From Planctomycetota bacterium (GTDB lineage: Bacteria; Planctomycetota; Phycisphaerae; UBA1845; PWPN01), in contig CP070790.1 in the NCBI GenBank assembly GCA_020346805.1, positions 3,334,926 through 3,344,441 on the forward strand: DNA of 9,516 nt, read 5' to 3'. The notes below the pieces were generated by a model, which was not told where the DNA came from, did no database searches, and worked only from the letters and a program-made list of their open reading frames with translations. The first letter of the stretch is position 1, and each line of letters starts with the position of its first letter. Position numbers and translations under genes: made by a program. This document shows, piece by piece, positions 1-6,748 of the stretch.

Positions 1-858
1 CACGTCTTTGGGGTACCAGAAGGTCACTAAGAAGTGATCCCAGCAGTCGCCGACCTGGGTTCTGGCCTTGCGCCCGCCGGTGCCCCAGGCCTTGATCGGA
101 TGAGATTTCAGATACCAGTTGGCCACATCAAGCACGTGCACGCTCTGCTCGACAATGATGTCGCCGGAGAGGGCCTTGTCAAAACACCAGTTTCGCAGTC
201 GAGCTTCCTGACTGGGATTATTGGGATCGGCATACAGTTTTCTATCTTTGCTGTACAAGGTCTGGGCATGATAATAGATCTGCCCCAATACAGGTTTGCC
301 GATAGCACCTTCATGCACTCGTTTAGCGGCTTCTATAAAGAAAGGAGTGGCCCGAGTCTGGAAATCAACCAACAGGGAGACTTTGCCGATTGCCTTTTTT
401 CCGGCCTCAATAATGGTTCGGCAGCCGGGGACGTCAACAGCCACCGGCTTGGCCAGGAAGACGTGCTTACCGGCCTGGACGGCGGCCATAGTCTGTTCGG
501 GATGGCAATATGGCGGCGTTTCAATGACTACCCCATCAAGCTTCGAAGCGATCAACTTTTTATAGGCATCAAAACCCTGGTAGCAACGCGAAGGATCGAC
601 TCCGAACTTCTCACGACCAAGCTGCAGCCGATCCTCAAAGATGTCCGCCAGGGCAACAATTCGACAATTGGATTCCTGGTGGAATCGACCAGCGATCATC
701 ACTCCCCGTTTGCCGGGGCCGATCATTCCCAATTCGATGGTCGAGTTGGCCTGCGAACCGGCAACCGAACGGGCGTTAACGATGCTGATCCCCGTGGCAA
801 CGGCCGCAGTTTTCAAAAAATCCCGTCTGGCAATGTTGGATTCAGTTTGTTCGTTCAC
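1..858 (-). CDS. Gfo/Idh/MocA family oxidoreductase, Tat-exported (3' end outside window)
   Basis: NAD(P)-dependent sugar or cyclitol dehydrogenase-like protein; 286 codons are visible and the frame is still open at base 1, so the C-terminus is missing. Numbering from a GTG at 858: a twin-arginine motif RRDFLK at 11-16 is followed by a hydrophobic stretch, so export by Tat is likely, as known for glucose-fructose oxidoreductase. The Rossmann dinucleotide loop GPGKRG is at 47-52. The usual EKP motif reads AKP (136-138), keeping Lys137. His241 and Asp244 (HVLD) fit the conserved HxxD of the substrate domain. The GTG start is chosen because AGGAGG lies 8 nt upstream and no ATG precedes the Tat motif. 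It follows the oxidoreductase at 941-2236 by 82 bp and may be cotranscribed with it. The substrate is unknown. Family call is firm; export and operon are inference. Confidence 0.9.
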   Translation of the reverse strand, partial: MNEQTESNIARRDFLKTAAVATGISIVNARSVAGSQANSTIELGMIGPGKRGVMIAGRFHQESNCRIVALADIFEDRLQLGREKFGVDPSRCYQGFDAYKKLIASKLDGVVIETPPYCHPEQTMAAVQAGKHVFLAKPVAVDVPGCRTIIEAGKKAIGKVSLLVDFQTRATPFFIEAAKRVHEGAIGKPVLGQIYYHAQTLYSKDRKLYADPNNPSQEARLRNWCFDKALSGDIIVEQSVHVLDVANWYLKSHPIKAWGTGGRKARTQVGDCWDHFLVTFWYPKDV

Positions 859-903
859 GTGAATAGCCTCCTGTATGGTGAAGTCTTTAATTATCGAGCA
901 AAT
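853..903 (-). repeat. Conserved leader, copy 1 (upstream of the oxidoreductase at 1-858)
   Basis: Read on the minus strand, this 51-nt stretch begins ATTTGCTCGAT, has a variable 9-nt block, then CTTCACC, CAGGAGG, TATTCA and GTGAA. It matches 2231-2280 at about 37 of 42 positions outside the variable block (counted by eye). It covers the Shine-Dalgarno and the first two codons. Either the genes share a duplicated 5' end, or the leader is under selection as an RNA or regulatory element. Confidence 0.7.
867..872 (-). promoter_or_regulatory. Shine-Dalgarno AGGAGG deciding the GTG start at 858
   Basis: Minus-strand AGGAGG ends 8 nt before the GTG codon at 856-858. The frame upstream has no ATG near it, so this site fixes the start of the partial oxidoreductase. 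Confidence 0.8.
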
Positions 904-940
904 GATATTTACATATGCCGCGGTTGTCTATCGTATCTGG

Positions 941-2236
941 CTACAACAATATTTTTTCCTGTACATCGTCGAACTTGGCCACCTTGCCCTGGTGCCAACC
1001 CATCATGGCCATCTGCAGGGCGGTCTGAACATAATAGGCGAGGTCAGCCGAACTTCTGGGCTGTTTGCGGGATCGACAGCAAGATAAAAACTCTTCCATA
1101 TAGGCAATCTGCCCGCCACCGGATTCAATAGGAATGCGCTCCTCTTTTCTACCCGGCAACGGTTGCTGCCTTCCCTTGGCCGGCGTGATAACCATCGCTT
1201 TATCCTCAAAAGTCAGTGTTCCCTCCCATCCCCGGATCACCGGGCTTCGAGAACCACCAAAAGGTACGTTGCCCGGATGATTGTTGGCCTGGGTTCCCAG
1301 AACCACGAGGGTAATTTTTTGCGGGTAATCGATCAGCAGATTGAAGGTATCGGGGACTTCGCGCTCCTGGTATCGGAATTTGCCGCCGGTGGCCACCACC
1401 AGGCTGGGCAGCTTGACCCCCATCATATAGATCACCTGGGTCATGACATGGGGATACAAATCGGTGGCCGGCCCGCCGGAATAATCGATATACATACGCC
1501 AGCGGAAGAATCGACTCACATCAAAAGGACGTTCCGGGGCATCACCGAGGAATGCTTCCCAGTTAAGATCGGGACCGGGTTTGGCATTGGGATCATCGAC
1601 TGCCATACCCCGTTCACCCCAATCGCCGATACGGAAATATCCGGTTTCGGCATGGATCGGTTTTCCGATCGATCCTTTTTCGACCAATTGTTTGGCCTGC
1701 TGCCACGCGGGGTAAGACATATACTGCGTACCCAGTTGGAATATTTGTTTGGATTTGTTTACCTCAGCGGCAAGTTTTTTGGTCAGCTCGAATTGACGCC
1801 AATGGGTTACCGGCTTCTCGCAATAGACGTCCTTTCCCGCTCGAATCGCATCAATCGCCTGACGGCCGTGAAGATGATCGGGGGTCGCGATCACTACCGC
1901 ATCCACGTTGGGATCCTGCAGCAGTTGCCGGTGATCGCGATATGGCTTGCCCCCATAGGTGTCTACCGCCCGATCCAAACGGGGTTGGTAGACATCACAA
2001 AAGGCGACGTGTTCGATCTTGGCCCCGTTGTCCTTCATTTTCTTCAGCCAGTTGGCCAACGAACCTTCATGGATGGTGCCGCGGTTGCCGCATCCGATGA
2101 AACCGAGACCGATTCGATCGTTGGCCCCCAGGGCGTTGGCCGGCGTCCGACCCGAGGCCAAGACTAATCCCGAGGTGGCGGCCGCCGACTTCAAGAAATC
2201 CCGCCGGGCCATACTGTTTTTCTTTCGTGTATTCAC
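941..2236 (-). CDS. Gfo/Idh/MocA family oxidoreductase, Tat-exported
   Basis: Complete 431-residue NAD(P)-dependent dehydrogenase-like protein. Numbering from a GTG at 2236: Tat motif RRDFLK at 11-16 with a hydrophobic segment to about 29, Rossmann loop GCGNRG at 48-53, ATPDHLHG at 117-124, the cofactor/catalytic motif CEKP at 139-142, QLGTQ at 167-171, and a substrate-domain block GGPATDLYPH ending at His263. The length fits the secreted planctomycete members of the family. A GTG 22 codons further upstream (2302) is also open, but the one at 2236 has AGGAGG 8 nt before it and puts the Tat motif at a normal distance. The HxxD motif seen in the neighbour reads HVMT here, so the two enzymes belong to different subfamilies. 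It probably acts outside the cytoplasm after folding with its cofactor. The substrate cannot be inferred. Confidence 0.93.
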   Translation of the reverse strand: MNTRKKNSMARRDFLKSAAATSGLVLASGRTPANALGANDRIGLGFIGCGNRGTIHEGSLANWLKKMKDNGAKIEHVAFCDVYQPRLDRAVDTYGGKPYRDHRQLLQDPNVDAVVIATPDHLHGRQAIDAIRAGKDVYCEKPVTHWRQFELTKKLAAEVNKSKQIFQLGTQYMSYPAWQQAKQLVEKGSIGKPIHAETGYFRIGDWGERGMAVDDPNAKPGPDLNWEAFLGDAPERPFDVSRFFRWRMYIDYSGGPATDLYPHVMTQVIYMMGVKLPSLVVATGGKFRYQEREVPDTFNLLIDYPQKITLVVLGTQANNHPGNVPFGGSRSPVIRGWEGTLTFEDKAMVITPAKGRQQPLPGRKEERIPIESGGGQIAYMEEFLSCCRSRKQPRSSADLAYYVQTALQMAMMGWHQGKVAKFDDVQEKILL

Positions 2237-2280
2237 TTGAATATCCTCCTGCAAGGTGAAGCCCGCAACATCGAGCAAAT
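2231..2280 (-). repeat. Conserved leader, copy 2 (upstream of the oxidoreductase at 941-2236)
   Basis: This 50-nt stretch is the partner of 853-903. The shared blocks are ATTTGCTCGAT, CTTCACC, CAGGAGG, TATTCA and GTGAA in the same order and almost the same spacing (one base shorter). The similarity stops just upstream of ATTTGCTCGAT. It lies downstream of the -10 box at 2318-2323, so it would be part of the 5' untranslated RNA. Confidence 0.7.
2245..2250 (-). promoter_or_regulatory. Shine-Dalgarno AGGAGG deciding the GTG start at 2236
   Basis: AGGAGG lies 8 nt before the GTG at 2234-2236, the same spacing as in the neighbouring oxidoreductase gene. It favours this start over the longer open frame beginning at 2302. 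Confidence 0.8.
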
Positions 2281-2317
2281 AAACTTGCCAGCGGTAGTAC
2301 ACATTGACCGCCGAGAG

Positions 2318-2346
2318 ATTATAACATTATTTTTGCCGACGATAAC
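2318..2346 (-). promoter_or_regulatory. Candidate sigma70-type promoter for the oxidoreductase pair
   Basis: A perfect TATAAT is at 2318-2323 on the minus strand, in the 195-bp gap before the gene starting at 2236. The -35 side is weak: GTTATC at 17 bp spacing, or TTATCG at 16 bp. Transcription from here would give a leader of roughly 75 nt containing the conserved block 2231-2280. No comparable promoter is visible in the 82-bp gap before the second oxidoreductase. Confidence 0.4.
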
Positions 2347-2431
2347 CGAAACCGTCCGCTTGCTCCCGCTTCGGCCCGTCATAGCCTAAAATATTCTTTA
2401 ATATACCTTGCTGCCGGGATTGTATTAACGA

Positions 2432-4324
2432 TCATTTGGCTACATCAATCCATATGGGGCTCGACCAGGCCATCTCAGTATCTTGCTGGATGGTCCTGAG
2501 ATACCACCACTCCGTATTTTCGAGCGGTTCGTTAAAAACAAAACTTTCGGACATGTCGTCCTTACCGCGGCCCGGCCAGGATTTAACGACTTTATTATTC
2601 CGCAGAAGATCCACCCTTTTTAATGTAGAGGTGCCGACGACCCGCCACCGAATCCGGCGCTTTACCCCTGGATCTGAAAAAGCGAGCTCACTACCCATAG
2701 GTTTGTCGTTGAGGGTAAAGAAAACCAGGATGTGTTTGCCCGAGGTAGCGTAGCAACTGCGATGGTACATTGCATCCCAGAGTCCCCGGCGTGAAAAATC
2801 GGAACTGATGATGGCACACCGAGCAATACCGGTGCCCGGGCGCCCCGAATGCGTATCGGTGGAACCGATGAATCCGAATCGATGACCTTTAACTAAGGCA
2901 GTTTGAACGCTCGAGCCCAAATCCTTTGCCACCACCCGTAATTCAGGGATCGGTCCGCCGGGAACTTCGAACGATCCTCTGTTCTGACAGATTTCAACTA
3001 TTCGCTGATATTTATGATTGACGGCGGAGAAATCCGCCGGTCCCCAAACAGGTCGGCCGTCGGGCCGCTTTTTCACCGATTGGGTATTCGAATGGTGCGG
3101 CACGGTCAGGGCACGAATATTGTCTTGGTCAAAATATTTCCATAACGGTTCCGTGTTGTTGCGAATTCTTTTGGGTTGTTGGGATCCGGTATCCTCACGA
3201 TAATAAATGTTCCTATGACCTCGAACCGAATCGCTCCACTCAAAACCCAAAAAGGTCACAAACTGTCCATCGACATTGTGACGATTGGCCACCTCGATCT
3301 CCTTTTGCCACTTTGCACCCCGAGGACTATGATCGGTCAGGGCGGCCAGATCCAGGCCGTAAAACCTGCGGGCATATTCATAAGCATGATCGGCACTGCC
3401 CACCCCGTCGGATGATATATCGCAATGAGAATGAATGTCACCGAAGTAAATGCCCGGTTCTTCGGATCGGCGGGGCAAGATCGGATTACTAACCGCGGAC
3501 ATATTCCCGCAGGTTACCTCGATTCGACTAACCACATCCTTGGGAAAACGTACGTGAAATTGAGGGCTGCCTGCATCTTGTCCGGTAAACGTGTACTCCC
3601 GAGCTAAGTCTGTTTTTGCACTGCAGGCAAGTCGTACAGTGCCACGAAAATCTTCTGCGGGATTTTCATAGGCATCAACTACCGCAACCACAACCCGTCC
3701 CGGTTGGTCGGCGACAGGGCGAGCTTCGGCAATGCATCGGATATTCGCCGCTGAACCGGCATGGGAACGCAATACAATCCTGTCTGCAATCGGCTGCGGC
3801 TTGGCATCGACCCTGGGAGCCACATATGCTTTGATCTCGGAGACGACGTTGCTGTGTTTGGAGTAAGTCAACAACGTGGTAAATATCACCTTGGTCCCCA
3901 GTTCAAGCAGCCCACCTCTTTTCATTGCAGCTTCACAGATGAGCGGTTCGGAACTCCATCGCCAATTCTTTTTCGGCGAAACCACCAGATCAAAAACCGC
4001 AGTTGGTTCATCACAAGTGATTTGAAAATCCTTGAAGTCAAATGCAACCGCGGGCCGCCACGCACTCCAGCGAAGTTCAATCTTGCCGCCGTCGTTTAAA
4101 CCGTCCTTGCCAATGGTTATCTCGAAAACAGTAGGAACCGTTGTCCCGGCAGCGGGGATATCTGCAGGTCTTATGGTCAAGCGTCCAACACTATTATCAA
4201 TTTCACCGCGTCTGTTCCCGCTTTTATTGCCGGCTTTTGCAGACTCAGCATAACAAACCGAAGTAATCAGAATGACAATAAAAAACTTAATCAATCCTGA
4301 AATATGAGTTTTGAACATAAGCAT
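2432..4324 (-). CDS. Secreted PHP-domain metallohydrolase, DUF3604/CehA-like
   Basis: Predicted exported metal-dependent hydrolase of about 630 residues. Numbering from the ATG at 4324: a signal peptide (hydrophobic core about 11-24, possible cleavage after CYA), an N-terminal beta domain with the GLNDGGKIELRW signature around 75-87, an Ig-like stretch about 210-285, then a PHP domain starting at YFGDIHSHCD. Candidate metal ligands are all present: His298 and His300 (HSH), Asp331/His332 (LTDHS), Glu362 (GFEWSD), His410/His411 (PHHSN), Glu444, and Asp490/His492 (STDTHSG). The C-terminal block ending YLRTIQQDTEMAWSSPIWI is typical of DUF3604-like proteins. The frame also opens at TTG 4363, but this gives an overlong N-terminus; ATG 4318 is a third option and none has a strong Shine-Dalgarno. 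It follows the beta-helix gene closely, so an operon is likely. The substrate is unknown. Confidence 0.88.
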   Translation of the reverse strand: MLMFKTHISGLIKFFIVILITSVCYAESAKAGNKSGNRRGEIDNSVGRLTIRPADIPAAGTTVPTVFEITIGKDGLNDGGKIELRWSAWRPAVAFDFKDFQITCDEPTAVFDLVVSPKKNWRWSSEPLICEAAMKRGGLLELGTKVIFTTLLTYSKHSNVVSEIKAYVAPRVDAKPQPIADRIVLRSHAGSAANIRCIAEARPVADQPGRVVVAVVDAYENPAEDFRGTVRLACSAKTDLAREYTFTGQDAGSPQFHVRFPKDVVSRIEVTCGNMSAVSNPILPRRSEEPGIYFGDIHSHCDISSDGVGSADHAYEYARRFYGLDLAALTDHSPRGAKWQKEIEVANRHNVDGQFVTFLGFEWSDSVRGHRNIYYREDTGSQQPKRIRNNTEPLWKYFDQDNIRALTVPHHSNTQSVKKRPDGRPVWGPADFSAVNHKYQRIVEICQNRGSFEVPGGPIPELRVVAKDLGSSVQTALVKGHRFGFIGSTDTHSGRPGTGIARCAIISSDFSRRGLWDAMYHRSCYATSGKHILVFFTLNDKPMGSELAFSDPGVKRRIRWRVVGTSTLKRVDLLRNNKVVKSWPGRGKDDMSESFVFNEPLENTEWWYLRTIQQDTEMAWSSPIWIDVAK

Positions 4325-4388
4325 CGGTACACCAATTCTTTCTGCCAGCCAAATACTGACCAATACCCTAAACCAGCATCATGTATTA

Positions 4389-6548
4389 TTATCTTTTGAA
4401 CCGCTGCGGAAAATCATCTTTTAGACCGATCTTACTTGTATCAATAGGCTTGAATCCAAGTTTGAGGGCCGGCGATTCGGGTTTCAATCGGTAATCGTGT
4501 TTTTCCGGATTCACAAACAAGGGGTCGGCAACAACCGAGTGGGCATCGAATTTCCCGTCATTAACCTTTCGCCAGTGATCAAAGGAATCGCCTCCGGGCA
4601 CCCCCTTCATGCGAACTTCACCTTCAGCAACGTAATAGACGATGTAATCGCACTCGATTACACGGTCCGGTGACCAGTTCCAGAAGTTGTAGATCGGGGC
4701 ATTGTTTACCATATAGAAAATATTACGACGATAAATATGATGATCGGCACGCTGGCCGAACATGGCCGCGGAGGAGATTCCCGCCTTGGTCTTATCGCTG
4801 CCCACCAGGATGTTGTTTTCATTGCGATTGTATATCCCCTTGGCGTAGATGGGCATCACTATCGTACCGCCTTCAACATTGTAAATAATATTGTTGGTTA
4901 CCGTCGCATAATCGGTGACGTCATCAAGATAGACAGCCATTCCCAGCCCGCCCAATGTTCGATGATTATCGTGCAAGAGATTGTGATCGACCACGTTATC
5001 CTTGCCGATGGCAATAAAGGATATAAATCCATTATCCTCGGTATCGGTACTAACCCTGAAGATTTCATTATAGGCAAACAGGTTATTACGTGAGTGCAAG
5101 AGATCCCAACGATTATCATCGGTAATTTCCATACCATCGACGACGAACGGAAATTTTTCTTTTCTCCAGCATTGGCCTTTCATGCATATGCCGTACCGCG
5201 GGCTATGGTGAATCAGATTATGAATAACCTGATTGTGCCCGCTGGCCAGGAGAAAAATGCCCGCCCCATGTCCGACCAGCCGGCCGATATGATGAATCCA
5301 GTTGTTGGCGACCACGTTGAATTTGTTACGATCCATCTTGACGCCGAAATCCGCCCGGTATCCCGACAGCAGCACGCCGTGATAACCGCAATCGTGGATA
5401 TGATTGCCGTAAATCCGATTGTGCTGACCGTGCCAGACAATACTTATCCCGCTGTAACCGGTATTGCCGATATCGCAATATTCCACAAAGCAGCGATCGG
5501 CATGTTCGAGATAAATCATACCTTCTTTGTTGGCCGGTTCGTTCCAAGGCGTTCGGCCGTGCGTTCCGCGGTTCTCCACAAACTCATTGGTGAATTTTGA
5601 GATTGTAAAATCGATACCCCGAAACGTGATATCATGCACTGGCGTTTCCGGATCATTCCCTATCAGTTCAATAATTCGCCTTACCGTCGGTGCGATGATT
5701 TGTTGTTGTTCGATTGATTCTGCTGTCGGCCGGTAAAATAATTCGCCGCTATCAGGATCGCGCCAGAATTCGCCCGGGACGTCCAAAGCCTCCTTAACTC
5801 CCTGGATGTAATACCGGCGATTCTTTGAATGTTTGCCAAAACGCTGGTTGATAATGTCCACCAGTGTTGGACCGGTCAGGGTAATAGTTCGCGACTCACG
5901 ATCAATCTTTTCAATCGGGATCAGGTTGCTGAACCAGTCATGACCGGCCCAAACGTATGCCTGTCCACCACGCAAATCCATCCAGTTCGGCACATCACCC
6001 TGTTTATAAATAAACTGCGTTTTCGCATGGTCCTCGACCGCCTTTTCAACTATCAGATAATCATGGTTGGGATAACGGGCTTTTTGCTGCCGAACACCAT
6101 CAACAAACAACTGATCGAATTTCCAGGCCGGATCAAGCTTCACGCGGTAGAGGTTTTCATCATGCCTGGTCCAACCCTTGATTAATCTACCGCCGACAAG
6201 CATCGGCCGTTCACCCGGATAACTGGTATAGATCACCTTGTGTCCGCTTCGCCCCGAATCGGCCGGTCCAAACGAAATTGTATGATCGATAAAATAATTC
6301 CCACCGCGTATCATCACCACCATATCCGATTTCATGGTGGGGATCAGTCGCCTAACCGCGTTTTGTGCCTTGGATAGGGTGGCAAACGGACCATCGGTTC
6401 GCCCGGCATTAGCAAAGGGTAATTTGCCGGTCCAGGCATCATTACCATCGACGGCTACGTAAAAGTCGGCTTCGCTACTGAGATTCTGAGCCAGACAAAA
6501 CTGTACAACACAAATACTCGATAATCCCCACGCCAGAGCAGTTTTCAT
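4389..6548 (-). CDS. Secreted right-handed parallel beta-helix protein, possible glycoside hydrolase
   Basis: Exported 719-residue protein. A Sec signal peptide (about 1-20, AxA-like CLA before Gln21) precedes DFYVAVDGNDAWTGK and DGPFATLSKAQNAVRRL, the usual first strands of secreted beta-helix enzymes. Residues about 135-290 form an inserted domain that ends with EALDVPGEFWRDPDSGELFY, a block common in GH141-like and related proteins. Helix coils with repeated N/G-rich turns run from about 300 to 620 (NRIYGNHIHDCGYHGV, NQVIHNLIHHSPRYG, NVVDHNLLHDN, TVTNNIIYNV). Acidic residues in STDTEDNG (501-507) and YLDD (540-543) are candidates for catalysis, by analogy only. The C-terminus ends with DYRLKPESPALKLGF, typical of the fold. 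Start: ATG with AAGGA 7 nt upstream. A carbohydrate-active role is inferred from fold and neighbours; a lyase or binding protein is equally possible. Confidence 0.88.
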   Translation of the reverse strand: MKTALAWGLSSICVVQFCLAQNLSSEADFYVAVDGNDAWTGKLPFANAGRTDGPFATLSKAQNAVRRLIPTMKSDMVVMIRGGNYFIDHTISFGPADSGRSGHKVIYTSYPGERPMLVGGRLIKGWTRHDENLYRVKLDPAWKFDQLFVDGVRQQKARYPNHDYLIVEKAVEDHAKTQFIYKQGDVPNWMDLRGGQAYVWAGHDWFSNLIPIEKIDRESRTITLTGPTLVDIINQRFGKHSKNRRYYIQGVKEALDVPGEFWRDPDSGELFYRPTAESIEQQQIIAPTVRRIIELIGNDPETPVHDITFRGIDFTISKFTNEFVENRGTHGRTPWNEPANKEGMIYLEHADRCFVEYCDIGNTGYSGISIVWHGQHNRIYGNHIHDCGYHGVLLSGYRADFGVKMDRNKFNVVANNWIHHIGRLVGHGAGIFLLASGHNQVIHNLIHHSPRYGICMKGQCWRKEKFPFVVDGMEITDDNRWDLLHSRNNLFAYNEIFRVSTDTEDNGFISFIAIGKDNVVDHNLLHDNHRTLGGLGMAVYLDDVTDYATVTNNIIYNVEGGTIVMPIYAKGIYNRNENNILVGSDKTKAGISSAAMFGQRADHHIYRRNIFYMVNNAPIYNFWNWSPDRVIECDYIVYYVAEGEVRMKGVPGGDSFDHWRKVNDGKFDAHSVVADPLFVNPEKHDYRLKPESPALKLGFKPIDTSKIGLKDDFPQRFKR

Positions 6549-6555
6549 AATCGAT

Positions 6556-6560
6556 TCCTT
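6556..6560 (-). promoter_or_regulatory. Shine-Dalgarno AAGGA of the beta-helix gene
   Basis: AAGGA ends 7 nt before the ATG at 6548 and supports that start, which is also followed directly by a signal peptide. Confidence 0.65.
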
Positions 6561-6629
6561 TAAGCGGCGTTACCAGGTCAAACAGGCGATTGGGATATCA
6601 GATGCATAACATCGATCTCATAATAAAGG

Positions 6630-6658
6630 AAAATAATCAAAATGGTACCACATGGCAA
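6630..6658 (-). promoter_or_regulatory. Candidate promoter for the beta-helix/PHP gene pair
   Basis: On the minus strand TTGCCA (6653-6658) and TATTTT (6630-6635) are 17 bp apart, 82 bp before the start codon at 6548. The -35 matches the sigma70 consensus at five of six bases, the -10 at four. The gap is AT-rich, so a chance match is possible. Confidence 0.35.
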
Positions 6659-6664
6659 AGTAAT

Positions 6665-6676
6665 AAACGGCCGTTT
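6665..6676. other. 12-bp perfect palindrome AAACGGCCGTTT
   Basis: A perfect inverted repeat with no loop lies a few bases upstream of the candidate -35 box at 6653-6658, in the 200-bp gap between the kinase and beta-helix genes. It has no loop and no T-tract, so it is not a terminator. Its place and symmetry would fit a site for a dimeric regulator, but a single copy is weak evidence. Confidence 0.3.
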
Positions 6677-6748
6677 TATGATACACCATTACCATTCTTG
6701 AAATGACAGTTCTTATATATCTTGTACTATAAAAGGAAATGAATGTGA

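Noticed and set aside
34..1131. Open frame of 365 codons on the plus strand
   Set aside because: It lies opposite two well-supported minus-strand oxidoreductase genes and their gap, and its translation shows no family motif; it is an antisense shadow.
1163..2167. Open frame of 334 codons on the plus strand
   Set aside because: It is wholly antisense to the oxidoreductase at 941-2236, whose Rossmann and CEKP motifs are clear, and it has no recognisable motif itself.
2237..2302. Longer N-terminus for the oxidoreductase starting at GTG 2302
   Set aside because: The frame is open, but it would bury the leader and Shine-Dalgarno within coding sequence and put the Tat motif 22 residues further in; the GTG at 2236 has a proper AGGAGG.
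2346..2374. Hairpin with a 7-bp stem (one G-U pair) and 15-nt loop as terminator of the PHP gene
   Set aside because: No T-tract follows on the minus strand and the loop is long; it may be chance in a GC-rich patch.
4325..4363. TTG start at 4363 for the PHP gene
   Set aside because: It would give a 25-residue n-region ahead of the signal peptide, and the nearby AGGG is only 2 nt from the TTG; the ATG at 4324 gives a normal signal peptide, though this remains uncertain.
5094..5600. Plus-strand open frame of 168 codons opposite the beta-helix gene
   Set aside because: Antisense to a strongly supported gene with repeating N/G turns; the mirrored repeats explain the lack of stops.
6686..6697. 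Tandem ACCATT repeat in the 6549-6748 gap
   Set aside because: Only two units of six bases; expected by chance in AT-rich sequence.
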